Shown one piece after another: positions 41,930 to 50,681 of a stretch of DNA of 64,000 bases. This DNA comes from Faecalicatena contorta (lineage in GTDB: Bacteria; Bacillota; Clostridia; Lachnospirales; Lachnospiraceae): contig NZ_QGDS01000011.1 of the NCBI RefSeq assembly GCF_003149105.1, positions 1 to 64,000 on the forward strand, read 5' to 3'. The notes below the pieces were generated by a model. It was not told the DNA's origin and made no database searches. It saw only the letters and a program-made list of their open reading frames with translations. A program made the translations under genes and the position numbers. Position 1 is the stretch's first letter, and the number at the start of each line of letters is the position of its first letter.

Positions 41930-42904
41930 TTATAGATTAAAGCAGGCAACTTTATGTCCACCACCTACATCCTTCAATTCTGGTTTGCAGTTTTGGCATT
42001 GTTCTGTAACCCTGGAACAGCGGGGAGCAAACCTGCATCCATTTGGAGGGTACTGATAATCCGGTATTGCCCCGTAGATGCCCGATTGAATTCCTCCTCC
42101 TCCCAGTCTGGGTACAGCTTCCATTAAGCCGACTGTGTAGGGATGAAGTGTGTCTTTGAACACATCTGCTGTTTTCGCGGATTCTACCACCATACCGGCA
42201 TACATGACATGAATACTGTCCGTCAGCTCTCTTGCCACTCCAAGAGAATGGGTAATCATAATCAAAGACATATTCCGCTCTTCCACAAGCCGGTTCAGAG
42301 TTTTATGCACCTGATCCTGAATCGTTACATCCAGTGCAGTACCCGGTTCATCTGCAATCATCATATCCCTCTGGGTCATAATTGCCATGGCGATGCAGAT
42401 TCTCTGTTTCATTCCCCCTGAAAGCTGATTGGGATAATAGTCAAAGATTCTCTCTGGATCGGGTATAAATACGTCCCTGATAGCCTGCAGGACCATCTCC
42501 TTTTGTTCTGCCTTGTTTTTGCCTTTTCCCTGTTTCGAATAATTTACAACATCCATCATCTGCTGCCCGATTGTGAACACCGGGTTCAGAGCACTTGCCG
42601 GTTCCTGATATATCATAGAAATTTCTCCGCTGCGAACCTGGTTTATTTCTTTCGTATTCATCTTAAGAATATCTTTTCCTTTATAAAAGATCTCTCCGTC
42701 GGGTATAATATACTGATGTTCGGGTATAACATTCAGAATAGATTTTACGGTTGTTGTTTTCCCGCATCCGGCTTCACCGACAATTCCGACTTTTTCTCCC
42801 TTATGTACACCTATATTGACTCCGTCCAATACCTTGGAATAACCTTTATATACTTTATACCAAAGTTTCAGATCCTTAATTTCGAGTATCTTATCATCAG
42901 CCAT
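41930..42904 (-). CDS. Peptide-type ABC transporter ATPase (OppD/DppD)
   Basis: This roughly 324-residue ATPase has Walker A GEAGCGKTT, signature LSGGMKQRICIAMAI, Walker B MMIADEPGTALDVTIQ and a C-terminal oligopeptide/dipeptide extension with cysteines (GCRFAPRCSRVTEQCQNC). I put the start at the ATG at 42904 (MADDKILEI), which follows AAAGGGGG; the open frame continues 25 codons upstream inside the permease gene. It overlaps the permease stop by eight bases. Forms a heterodimer with the next ATPase. Confidence 0.92.
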   Translation of the reverse strand: MADDKILEIKDLKLWYKVYKGYSKVLDGVNIGVHKGEKVGIVGEAGCGKTTTVKSILNVIPEHQYIIPDGEIFYKGKDILKMNTKEINQVRSGEISMIYQEPASALNPVFTIGQQMMDVVNYSKQGKGKNKAEQKEMVLQAIRDVFIPDPERIFDYYPNQLSGGMKQRICIAMAIMTQRDMMIADEPGTALDVTIQDQVHKTLNRLVEERNMSLIMITHSLGVARELTDSIHVMYAGMVVESAKTADVFKDTLHPYTVGLMEAVPRLGGGGIQSGIYGAIPDYQYPPNGCRFAPRCSRVTEQCQNCKPELKDVGGGHKVACFNL

Positions 42905-43850
42905 TTTTTCCATCCCCCTTTGACAGCATATCTCCGATGCCATCTCCCATGAAGTTAAATCCAAGAATAATGATAACAATTGCGAGTGACGGGAATACCG
43001 TCATCCACCATGCATCGGGCATATACCTGGAACCATCTGATACCATCTGCCCCAGTGACGGAGTCGGAGGCTGTTCTCCCAGGCCCACAAAACTTAGTGT
43101 TGCGCCAATTAGAATGACCCAGCCTACATCGAGAGCCATTTTTGTAAAAATAGAGGACATACAGTTGGGTAAAATTTCTTTGAATATAATATGCATTTTT
43201 CCTGCTCCCATCAGGCCCGCTCCAATTACAAAGTTTTCCTGCCGGCAGGACGTGGCAGATCCATAAACCAAACGGCAGTACCAGGGCCACCACATAACCG
43301 TAACTGCGATCATAGAGTTAGTCAGGTTTGGCTCCAGCACAGATGCCACTGCCAATGCCAGAAGCATGGCCGGCACAGACAGAAAGATATCTGTGATACG
43401 CATGATAATGGTATCTACAATAGTCCCTTTCATATACCCCGCCAGGATGCCAAGTATAGTTCCAATTGGTACCGCAATAGCGAGCACCAGAATGGACATA
43501 TACAATGCTCCCCGGAAAGAGTAGATAATTCGGGTAAGAATATCCCTGCCCATGTTGTCCGTGCCCAGCAGATATTCTTTCCCCGGTGCCTTACAGACAT
43601 TTGCAAAATCTGTAAATGCTCCTGCATGTTTTGGATACGGCGTAATGCAGGGAGCCAAAATTGCCGCCAGTATCACTATCACGACTGTAATCAGTCCCAC
43701 CACCGACAGTTTATTTCTGGAAAATTTATACCATGCTTTTTTCAGGTTTTCCAGCCGGTTATCTTTTGCATTCAGAATCGGCCGCTTCTCCACTCGTTTT
43801 GCTTCAAATGCCAGTGCCTTCTGAATTTCTTTTTCTATGTTTGCGGCCAT
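42897..43850 (-). CDS. Peptide-type ABC transporter permease (DppC/OppC)
   Basis: This 317-residue permease has the OppC N-terminal extension and BPD_transp_1 core: LGTDNMGRDILTRIIYSFRGALYMSILVLAIAVPIGTILGILAGY near residue 95, and EILPNCMSSIF plus GATLSFVGLGEQPPTPSLGQMVSDG near 225-265, the usual EAA-type loop. Six membrane helices are predicted. Its ATG overlaps the DppB stop by one base. Confidence 0.93.
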   Translation of the reverse strand: MAANIEKEIQKALAFEAKRVEKRPILNAKDNRLENLKKAWYKFSRNKLSVVGLITVVIVILAAILAPCITPYPKHAGAFTDFANVCKAPGKEYLLGTDNMGRDILTRIIYSFRGALYMSILVLAIAVPIGTILGILAGYMKGTIVDTIIMRITDIFLSVPAMLLALAVASVLEPNLTNSMIAVTVMWWPWYCRLVYGSATSCRQENFVIGAGLMGAGKMHIIFKEILPNCMSSIFTKMALDVGWVILIGATLSFVGLGEQPPTPSLGQMVSDGSRYMPDAWWMTVFPSLAIVIIILGFNFMGDGIGDMLSKGDGKNG

Positions 43851-44872
43851 TAATTCCCACCTCCTAAACGAATTCTGGGATCCAGGTATGCCACCACAAT
43901 ATCCACGATAATATTAATCGCTACAAATACGACGCCGAATACCATGATTACCCCTGAGATTGCATTCAAATCTTTTGCCAGCATGGCGCTCAGACCATAT
44001 TTAGAGATGCCTGGCCAGCTGAAAATAGTTTCAATCAAAAATGCATTTCCCATCAGTGATGCAATATCCATTCCCATACAGGATACTGCCGGAATTAGAG
44101 ACGGCTTCAGCAAATATTTATTATTCATGACCTTCTCCGGAACACCATACCCCTTCATTGCTACCAGATAGTCTTTGGAAGAATTCTCAACCATCGCATT
44201 TCGGACCAGTCTGGCATCCTGGAACATACCGCCTAATGCCAGTGCAACAGCCGGTATACTTATATGAAGAAATGCATCCCAGGCCACAGCAAACTTTCCG
44301 GTCAACAAAGCATCCAGTATATATAGCCCGGTTATATGTGCCGGAGCAGTCATTCCAGGACTCAGACGCCCTAATACCGGAATAACCTGCCACATATATC
44401 CAAACAAAAGCAGTAACAGAATAGCCACTACAAATCCAGGCATGGCCACACCTGCATAAGAAAATACTCGAAGAATCCCGTCAATTACTGTATCTTTATG
44501 CTTTGCGGCCAGTTTTCCAATCAGGATGGAGCCAAAAATCAGCAGAAGTGTTGAGAAAAACACGATCTCAACCGTAGCCGGCAGAAATTGAAGAATATCT
44601 TTTGCCACTGCTCTATCCGTTGTTGTTGACATTCCGAAATTCCCCTGCAGTACACCGGTAATCCAATAAAAGTATTGCACAGGCAATGATTTATTCAAAT
44701 GATTTTCAATTCTGAAATTCTCCAGAGCCTCTTTTGTTGCTGTCGCACCCAGGGCCATGCGGGCGGGGTCCCCCGGTACAATCCGGGCAATACTGAAAAT
44801 GACAATGGATAGTCCGAAGATGACTACAATCGATAACAAAATTCGATGTATAATAAATTTTTTCAGGTTCAT
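43850..44872 (-). CDS. Peptide-type ABC transporter permease (DppB/OppB)
   Basis: This 340-residue permease begins with the DppB pattern: ILLSIVVIFGLSIVIFSIARIVPGDPARMALG near residue 12, LPVQYFYWITGVLQGNFGMS near 64, and a cytoplasmic RNAMVENSSKDYLVAMKGYGVPEKVMNNKYLLKPSL-like EAA loop near 225. Six helices predicted. It lies 33 bases after the binding-protein gene. Confidence 0.93.
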   Translation of the reverse strand: MNLKKFIIHRILLSIVVIFGLSIVIFSIARIVPGDPARMALGATATKEALENFRIENHLNKSLPVQYFYWITGVLQGNFGMSTTTDRAVAKDILQFLPATVEIVFFSTLLLIFGSILIGKLAAKHKDTVIDGILRVFSYAGVAMPGFVVAILLLLLFGYMWQVIPVLGRLSPGMTAPAHITGLYILDALLTGKFAVAWDAFLHISIPAVALALGGMFQDARLVRNAMVENSSKDYLVAMKGYGVPEKVMNNKYLLKPSLIPAVSCMGMDIASLMGNAFLIETIFSWPGISKYGLSAMLAKDLNAISGVIMVFGVVFVAINIIVDIVVAYLDPRIRLGGGN

Positions 44873-44904
44873 TTATTATCCTCTTTTCTTTCTGCCGGGC
44901 TGCA

Positions 44905-46566
44905 TTAATTCATACGGAAATCGCGGAACAAATAATTGTATCCCAAAGGCAATGCCACTGATTCTCCCGCTTCTGCACGTGTGATAGCCGGTATCTCAAT
45001 ATTGTCATAATAAGCATGCTTTTCCGCCTGCTCTGCTACAGCAATTCCCCAGCATTCTTCAGCTGCCTTTTTCTGGATTTCTGCATATGCTGCCGCCCTC
45101 TCGTCATCATTTAATGTTGTCAGGGCCTTTTTAATCATATTGTCCACATTTTCATCTTGCAGCCATTCTGTCTGCTGCCAGGTTCCTGCGGTATCAGAAT
45201 GAAATCTCTGGTATAGCATTGCTCCTGCCTCCGGATATTCACTGGATACAAAACAGGTAGATGAATTTGGAGTTGTATCTACGCTTCCGCAGTTATCAAC
45301 GTGTGTTGCCCAAGGTACTTTTGTCACTTTTACATTTAACCCCAACTCAGAAGCAGTAGACTGTATAAGCAACGCCAGTTTTTCTTCATCCGGAACATCT
45401 GAAATCCATTCTACTTCAACTGCAAGGCTGCCTGATGTCAGATCTTTATAATATTTTGACTGCTTCAGTTCCTCTTCCGCCTTTTTTAGGTCATATTTAT
45501 ACTCATAGCCTTCATCACTGTATCCAAATACTCCTTCCGGCACTACAGAGCTTACTTTTTTGTAACCGGGAAACAAAGTCTCGCATACCTGGTCATAATC
45601 TATCAGGTAAGCCATTGCACGTCTTACATGCACATCATCCGTAGGCTGTTTCTTTGTATTCAGCATAAGATATAAAAGCTGCCCATTAGAGAAGCTCCCC
45701 ACATTTACACCGTCAATGGCATCCAGTGCGGTATATGACTCACTGGTCTGCCACTGGTCGGAAACCTGCAGCTCCCCGTTATTCATCATAGTCCTGATGG
45801 TAGCCGTTTCTGTGTTCATAACAATTTCTACATCTTCAGGCGCCTTTTCATCCCACTCCTGCATGTAATCATCAAATCTTGTCATACAGATTCTGTCCTG
45901 GGTTTTCATTTCCGTCAGATAATATGCACCGCTGCCGGCATCATTTTCAGCAAGAAACGCTTTCCCATAATCTCCATAATCACCGTAGGAACCAGCTTCC
46001 AGATTATCCATAATCAAATCTTCATTCAAAACATACAGCCTTGGCAGAATAGATAAAAATGGGGCAAAAGACTCCTTCAAATGAAAGATCACTGTATCAT
46101 CTGCCGTTGCTTCGCAGGAATCAACATAAGCGGAAAACAGATATGCAAACCCTTCTCCCATTGTAAGAAGACGGTTCATAGAAAATACGACATCACTTGC
46201 TTTTAAATCGGAACCGTCATGGAATTTCACTCCCTGTTTCAGCTTAAAAGTCCAGGTAAGTCCATCCTCCGACGTTTCCCAGCTGTCTGCAAGAGAAGGG
46301 GTCGGATTATTATCCATATCCGGGTAAACTAAAGAATCATATAGGTTAGCATATGCAATACAGGATGTGCAGTCAACGGATGTAGCCGGATCAATCACTC
46401 CTCCTGAAGACTGTGATATACGAAGTATCTTATCACCTCCTGACTGTGAACCTCCACTTTCCTCTGAGCTTTCGCTCGTTGCCGCATTACTGCTGTCTGA
46501 ACATCCGGTGATAAGAACACCAATCATCGTCAGTGTCAGTAACAGAGAAATTAATTTTTTCTTCAT
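44905..46566 (-). CDS. Peptide-type ABC solute-binding lipoprotein (SBP_bac_5)
   Basis: This 553-residue type II binding protein has a lipobox LITGC with Cys22 and a Ser/Gly linker, then the family blocks: YDSLVYPDMDNNPTPSLADSWETSEDGLTWTFKLKQGVKFHDGSDLKASDVVFSMNRLL near residue 74 and HVRRAMAYLIDYDQV near 313. Members bind oligopeptides, nickel, glutathione or other small molecules. In this operon a hydantoin, oxoproline, dipeptide or amide is likely (inference). It is the first gene of the operon, downstream of a promoter at 46742 and a leader hairpin at 46617-46657. Confidence 0.92.
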   Translation of the reverse strand: MKKKLISLLLTLTMIGVLITGCSDSSNAATSESSEESGGSQSGGDKILRISQSSGGVIDPATSVDCTSCIAYANLYDSLVYPDMDNNPTPSLADSWETSEDGLTWTFKLKQGVKFHDGSDLKASDVVFSMNRLLTMGEGFAYLFSAYVDSCEATADDTVIFHLKESFAPFLSILPRLYVLNEDLIMDNLEAGSYGDYGDYGKAFLAENDAGSGAYYLTEMKTQDRICMTRFDDYMQEWDEKAPEDVEIVMNTETATIRTMMNNGELQVSDQWQTSESYTALDAIDGVNVGSFSNGQLLYLMLNTKKQPTDDVHVRRAMAYLIDYDQVCETLFPGYKKVSSVVPEGVFGYSDEGYEYKYDLKKAEEELKQSKYYKDLTSGSLAVEVEWISDVPDEEKLALLIQSTASELGLNVKVTKVPWATHVDNCGSVDTTPNSSTCFVSSEYPEAGAMLYQRFHSDTAGTWQQTEWLQDENVDNMIKKALTTLNDDERAAAYAEIQKKAAEECWGIAVAEQAEKHAYYDNIEIPAITRAEAGESVALPLGYNYLFRDFRMN

Positions 46567-46616
46567 AACTTTTCCTCCTTTTTAGGTTTCATGGGTTTCA
46601 GACAAAAAATTTATAT

Positions 46617-46657
46617 AAAAAAGCGAGGACGTTGTATAAAAACGTCCTCGCTTTTTT
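46617..46657 (-). terminator. Strong terminator in the leader of the peptide ABC operon
   Basis: A 17-bp stem with A6/T6 ends (46617-46633 with 46641-46657) works on either strand. It is about 85 bases downstream of a minus-strand promoter and 50 bases upstream of the lipoprotein gene, so transcripts must pass it. It could also simply end transcription from the kinase gene upstream. Confidence 0.85.
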
Positions 46658-46741
46658 AACAGATACCTGCTGGTATGTGAAATTATGCAATTATAGTTAT
46701 TGAACTTCCTTCATAACCTTTAGCATGATATATTTTTATCA

Positions 46742-46794
46742 AATGTATCACAACATTTTTTCGTTGTCAACATATTTTTTCACTCACAGTGAAA
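46742..46794 (-). promoter_or_regulatory. Promoter of the hydantoin/peptide operon with upstream palindrome
   Basis: TTGACA (46765-46770), 17 bases, TACATT (46742-46747) on the minus strand. Upstream at 46778-46794 lies a perfect inverted repeat TTTCACT-CAC-AGTGAAA, placed like an activator site about 8 bases before the -35. The XRE-cupin protein at 39424-40017 is a candidate binder. Confidence 0.75.
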
Positions 46795-46833
46795 TTTTTG
46801 TTGTAGATTTCTCCAATTTTGCCTGCATAAAAC

Positions 46834-46879
46834 AAGGGCACCGCTCTATCACTCCAGTCCAGTGATTTTACAGCACCCT
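46834..46879 (-). terminator. Probable terminator of the GntR-kinase unit
   Basis: Just after the kinase stop, the minus strand pairs AGGG/CCCT and an inner ATCACT/AGTGAT stem (46834-46879), followed by TTGTTTT. Interrupted stem, moderate U-run. Confidence 0.55.
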
Positions 46880-46889
46880 ACTTTTTCTT

Positions 46890-48416
46890 TTATATACGCT
46901 TTGCCATTTTTTTGAACACATTTTCCAATGCAAAATAACACTCTTCAAAAGTTTCTTTCACCGGTGCATAGGCTTTTACCGCCTCTGGCTCGGGAGTGTG
47001 TACGGATTCAATGTTAATAAACCGGTCAATCGCTGTAAAATCTTTAAAAATACCGGCTCCAACTCCGCCTATTACAGCCGCGCCCATAGAACTTCCTTCT
47101 TCCAGCAAAGAAGGAACCTGTATTTTCGCATTATACACATCAGCCATAATCTGGCGCCATACCGCACCTTTTGCTCCGCCTCCTACTACAGTAATCTCAT
47201 CAATCTCTATCTGCGTGCGGAGAATGTCAAGGCAAATGGACAGATTCATGGTCACACCTTCCAGTACGCTTCTCAAAATATCTCCCCGTGTCGTTTCCGG
47301 CTTCATTCCAATCCAGGCCCCTTTTGCATCCGGATTCCAGCGGGGAGCACGCTCTCCCAAAAGATAGGGGAGAAAAATAGTTCCGTTGGCACCTACCGTG
47401 CTTCCTGCAATTAATTCATTCATATAGAGATAAGGTGAGGTATCCTCTTTTTCTGCCTTATACGCTTCCATAGTGCAAATCGTATTCTTCAGCCAATTAT
47501 AGGAACCTCCTGCATACTGCATTGTTCCATTTGGTGCATACAATCCCGGAATTACATGTGCCCAGGTCACTGTCCGCATCTGCTCATCAAAAATTGGCTT
47601 TTCCGCAGTTGTTGTAATCCATGCAGAGGTCCCCATACAGCAGTAAGTTTTTCCCGGAGCAATAGAGCCACACCCAATATTTGCAACTACTCCGTCACCG
47701 CCGCCCATAACAACCGGCGTGCCTTCCATAAGCCCGGTCTCCGCTGCTGCCCTGGCAGTCACGCCACCTGCAATGAAAGTAGAAGGTTTTATCTCGGGCA
47801 GTTTATCCGGATCAATATCCGCATATTTCAATATCTTTTCCGACCATTGGAACGTATTTAAATCAAAACAGGTCATACTATTTGCATCTGACGGCTCAGT
47901 ATAAAACTTTCCCGTCAGTTTTAATACAATATAGTCTTTCGCATTCAGCACTTTATAAGTCTGCTCATAAATATCAGGTTCATTATCCCGTATCCACATC
48001 AGCTTTTGAACACCATATGAGGCTGTATTGCGGTGCCCTGCAATATGATAAAACTCCTGCTGGCTCATATGGGCTTCAATCTGAGCCACCTGGGCCTGCG
48101 CCCTCTGGTCGGCCCATATGATAGATGGCCTGAGTGGTTTTCCCTCTCTGTCTACGCACAAACATCCCATCATCTGACCGCTGAAACTGATGGCACCGAT
48201 TTCCCCAGGGTCAACACCTGTTGATGTAATCAGACTATTGCTTGTCTTACATACGGCATCCCACCAGTCATCCGCATTCTGCTCCACCCATGTATCATTA
48301 AAATAATGGGTATCATAAGAGAACACCTCACTTTTTATCAGCCGGCCATCCTCTGAAAATAATGTAGCCTTATTGCCCGAAGTACCAAGGTCGTGTGCCA
48401 AAATATATTTCGCCAT
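46890..48416 (-). CDS. FGGY-family sugar kinase, xylulokinase-like
   Basis: This 508-residue kinase begins YILAHDLGTSGNKATLFSEDG (phosphate-1 loop), has AISFSGQMMGCLCVD near residue 78 and WADQRAQAQ near 102, VVMGGGDGVVANIGCGSIAPG near 235 with the catalytic Asp, and a C-terminal ITVVGGGAKGAVWRQIMADV (adenosine loop). It resembles XylB and erythritol/ribulose kinases. Made together with the GntR regulator just upstream and controlled by the same operators as the zinc dehydrogenase: polyol to ketose to ketose phosphate would be a simple two-step path. The exact sugar is not decidable. Confidence 0.9.
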   Translation of the reverse strand: MAKYILAHDLGTSGNKATLFSEDGRLIKSEVFSYDTHYFNDTWVEQNADDWWDAVCKTSNSLITSTGVDPGEIGAISFSGQMMGCLCVDREGKPLRPSIIWADQRAQAQVAQIEAHMSQQEFYHIAGHRNTASYGVQKLMWIRDNEPDIYEQTYKVLNAKDYIVLKLTGKFYTEPSDANSMTCFDLNTFQWSEKILKYADIDPDKLPEIKPSTFIAGGVTARAAAETGLMEGTPVVMGGGDGVVANIGCGSIAPGKTYCCMGTSAWITTTAEKPIFDEQMRTVTWAHVIPGLYAPNGTMQYAGGSYNWLKNTICTMEAYKAEKEDTSPYLYMNELIAGSTVGANGTIFLPYLLGERAPRWNPDAKGAWIGMKPETTRGDILRSVLEGVTMNLSICLDILRTQIEIDEITVVGGGAKGAVWRQIMADVYNAKIQVPSLLEEGSSMGAAVIGGVGAGIFKDFTAIDRFINIESVHTPEPEAVKAYAPVKETFEECYFALENVFKKMAKRI

Positions 48417-48437
48417 CCTTCTGCTCCTCCTCTATCC

Positions 48438-48481
48438 AGAGCGTGTTTGAACTTGGGGCAACGGGTTTCCAAACATGCTCT
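48438..48481 (-). other. Intercistronic hairpin between GntR and kinase genes
   Basis: A 12-base stem with one G/A mismatch position (48438-48449 with 48470-48481) starts inside the GntR stop codon. No U-run follows, so it is more likely an mRNA stability or attenuation element. Confidence 0.55.
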
Positions 48482-49247
48482 AATTCTTATTCTCCGGAAA
48501 CACAGTTACTTCAAACTTGTTTCTGTCTCCGCGGTATCTGGATAAGGTATATTCAATGGGCTTGCCATACGCATTATAACCGATGGATACAAAATATTGT
48601 ATTGGTTTTCCCCGCTTTATCTCCAAAAGATTCACATCCTCTGTTTTTGCCTCAACAGCTTCCACAATTCTCTCAATTCTGAAGATTCTAGTCTCTTCTT
48701 TCTGAGAAAGAATGCTGTACAACTGCTCTGTTCTAAGATCATGAGTCAGCAAAAATTCACATTCAGCAAGGGGAAGATATGTCTTAGAAGTGACAATAGG
48801 GTCTCCATCTGCCAATCTCTTTCTGTACAGGAAAATAACAGAATCATTCGCTCCCAGTTCCAGTGCTTTAATCACTGAATCTCCTGCTTCCGTTCCTTTC
48901 ATCGTCTTCAGCTCCAATACCTCCGTAGTCGGTGCTACCCCCATACGGTACATTTGGTCATTAAAGCTTTCAATCTTGCGGATATATTCCTGAGAGATCT
49001 TAGGCTGGGACACAAAGGTCCCTTTACTCTTCACCCTATACAGCCAGCCTTCCTGTACCAGCTCAGTGATTGCCTGTCTCACTGTGGTCCGGCTAATCTG
49101 AAAGGCATCGCTAATATCCTTTTCTGTAGGAATTAAATCCCCGCTTCTGTAATTCCCTTCTTTGATTTCCGATAAAATGAGTTCTTTCAGTTGAAAATAC
49201 AACGGAATAGGAACTGACTTATTGATCCTTTCAATTTTATCTAACAT
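48480..49247 (-). CDS. GntR-family regulator, HutC type with UTRA domain
   Basis: This 255-residue regulator has an N-terminal winged helix (residues 12-80: IPLYFQLKELILSEIKEGNYRSGDLIPTEKDISDAFQISRTTVRQAITELVQEGWLYRVKSKGTFV) and a UTRA effector domain (about 95-250). GTFV and the following KISQEYI are typical linkers. It is followed by a xylulokinase-like gene on the same strand and is divergent from the zinc dehydrogenase. Palindromes CTATGTWATAACATAG lie in its own promoter region and at three more promoters, consistent with an autoregulated repressor. The effector is probably a sugar phosphate, as for other UTRA proteins. Confidence 0.93.
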   Translation of the reverse strand: MLDKIERINKSVPIPLYFQLKELILSEIKEGNYRSGDLIPTEKDISDAFQISRTTVRQAITELVQEGWLYRVKSKGTFVSQPKISQEYIRKIESFNDQMYRMGVAPTTEVLELKTMKGTEAGDSVIKALELGANDSVIFLYRKRLADGDPIVTSKTYLPLAECEFLLTHDLRTEQLYSILSQKEETRIFRIERIVEAVEAKTEDVNLLEIKRGKPIQYFVSIGYNAYGKPIEYTLSRYRGDRNKFEVTVFPENKN

Positions 49248-49282
49248 TACAATATCCTCCTGCCTACGGCATCATTATTTAC

Positions 49283-49315
49283 AAATATTGTAACATAGAG
49301 GTTTTTCTCCCGCAA
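49283..49315 (-). promoter_or_regulatory. Promoter of the GntR gene with half operator
   Basis: TTGCGG (49310-49315) and TACAAT (49287-49292) on the minus strand, spaced 17 bases. At 49283-49298 the minus strand reads CTATGTTACAATATTT, whose left half equals the regulon palindrome, overlapping the -10. Confidence 0.6.
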
Positions 49316-49353
49316 GAGCTTAGTGCGTACTTTGTATAAATATCCTTATGTAA

Positions 49354-49369
49354 CTATATAATAACATAG
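49354..49369. promoter_or_regulatory. Regulon operator site C
   Basis: CTATATAATAACATAG, one base different in the left arm from the consensus palindrome. It lies in the GntR/zinc dehydrogenase divergent region, 40 bases upstream of the GntR -35. A wider inverted repeat GTGCGTAC (49323-49330) and GTACGCAC (49403-49410) encloses it. Confidence 0.65.
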
Positions 49370-49460
49370 TATAGTGAAAAATCAATAGTTTTTCTATTTT
49401 TTGTACGCACAGTTTAGTCGTACATATGTTACACTTGTACATTTCTGTCTCCTGTGCTAC

Positions 49461-49486
49461 TATAATGATATTACATTACTACATAG
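49461..49486 (+). promoter_or_regulatory. Zinc dehydrogenase promoter with operator site D
   Basis: Perfect TATAAT at 49461-49466 with a weak -35 (TTGTAC at 49435, spacing 20). TTACATTACTACATAG at 49471-49486 starts four bases after the -10, the same geometry as site B before the AroE-like operon. Confidence 0.7.
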
Positions 49487-49513
49487 AATCAAAATATAAA
49501 GGAGATGTGCATT

Positions 49514-50548
49514 ATGAGTAAGATGACACAGGCAATCATGACCGAACCAGGAAACATCGTATACCAGGAAGTCGATATTCCAGAAGTACAGCCAGATCAG
49601 ATTAAGGTTAAAATGAAACGTATTGGCATCTGCGGCTCTGATATACACGTAAATCACGGAAAGCATCCGTATACCAGCTACCCAGTCGTCCAGGGACACG
49701 AAGTATCTGCAGAAGTGACAGAAACCGGAACCGAGGTTACAAATTGCAGGGTCGGAGACAAAGTAACCATTCAGCCCCAGGTTGTATGCGGAAAATGCTA
49801 TCCATGTACCCACGGAATGTATAACGATTGTGAAACCTTAAAAGTAATGGGATTTCAGACAACCGGTATGGCCAGCGAATATTTTGTTGTAGATGCTAAA
49901 AAAGCCCTTGTCCTTCCTGAAGAAATTTCCTGGGATCACGGCGCGATGATTGAACCTCTGGCAGTTGCTGTGCATGCAGTGCGCCGTTTTTCTGAAAATA
50001 TGCATGGCAAAAAGGCAGTTGTTTTAGGAGGCGGCCCTATCGGCAACCTGGTTGCACAGACTGCCAGGGCAATGGGAGCAGAAGTGGTCCTGTTATCAGA
50101 ATTAAGTTCTTACAGGCTTGCAACAGCACAAAAATGCGGCATTGCCACTGTAAATCCCAGTGAGAAAGATTTATTAGAAGCAATTATTGAAGTCTGCGGA
50201 GAAGACCGGGCCGACGTTATTTTTGAATGCATCGGCATCAATCCTACCATGAAGCAGGCAATCGCATATGCAAGAAAAGGAAGCCACATCATTGTTGTGG
50301 GCGTATTCGGAGATATTGCTGCTGTTGATATGGCTGCCGTACAGGATCATGAGCTCGCGCTTCTCGGCAGTGCCATGTACCGTGAAGAAGACTACATCAA
50401 AGCCATTGAACTGGTATCTGACGGAAAAATCGAATTTGAATCATTGATTACACATCGTTTTGGATTCAAAGAGTTCAAGAAAGGTTATGACACCATTGAT
50501 CAGGAAAAAGACAAAGCAATGAAAGTTATGATTAATATGGAAGAATAG
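49514..50548 (+). CDS. Zinc-dependent medium-chain dehydrogenase, polyol type
   Basis: This 344-residue MDR-type enzyme has the catalytic zinc ligands in ICGSDIHVNHG (Cys37) and GHE (His/Glu near 62), the structural zinc set CGKCYPCTHGMYNDC near 89-103, and the NAD motif VVLGGGPIGNLVAQ near 171. ELSSYRLATAQKCG after strand 2 suggests NAD. It resembles sorbitol, xylitol, galactitol and threonine dehydrogenases. I use the ATG at 49514 with GGAG nine bases upstream. Controlled by the GntR-type operator and divergent from a xylulokinase-like kinase: polyol oxidation to a ketose fits. Confidence 0.9.
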   Translation: MSKMTQAIMTEPGNIVYQEVDIPEVQPDQIKVKMKRIGICGSDIHVNHGKHPYTSYPVVQGHEVSAEVTETGTEVTNCRVGDKVTIQPQVVCGKCYPCTHGMYNDCETLKVMGFQTTGMASEYFVVDAKKALVLPEEISWDHGAMIEPLAVAVHAVRRFSENMHGKKAVVLGGGPIGNLVAQTARAMGAEVVLLSELSSYRLATAQKCGIATVNPSEKDLLEAIIEVCGEDRADVIFECIGINPTMKQAIAYARKGSHIIVVGVFGDIAAVDMAAVQDHELALLGSAMYREEDYIKAIELVSDGKIEFESLITHRFGFKEFKKGYDTIDQEKDKAMKVMINMEE

Positions 50549-50572
50549 TATATAGCCTTTGATATTGCAAAC

Positions 50573-50601
50573 TTGAAATACACCTTATTCTGGTTTATAA
50601 T
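50573..50601 (+). promoter_or_regulatory. Promoter of the PfkB kinase gene
   Basis: TTGAAA (50573-50578), 17 bases, TATAAT (50596-50601). It gives the kinase gene its own transcription start about 75 bases upstream of its GTG. Confidence 0.78.
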
Positions 50602-50681
50602 TTATACTTATTGAAGTGCTAATGTTTAATGAGGCATATTATATCTTTTAAACCATACAAAAAGAATGGAGTAATAAAAAA

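Noticed and set aside
49323..49410. GTGCGTAC/GTACGCAC inverted repeat as a terminator or hairpin
   Set aside because: The arms are only 8 bases and 72 bases apart; at best a second operator pair, not a stable RNA structure.
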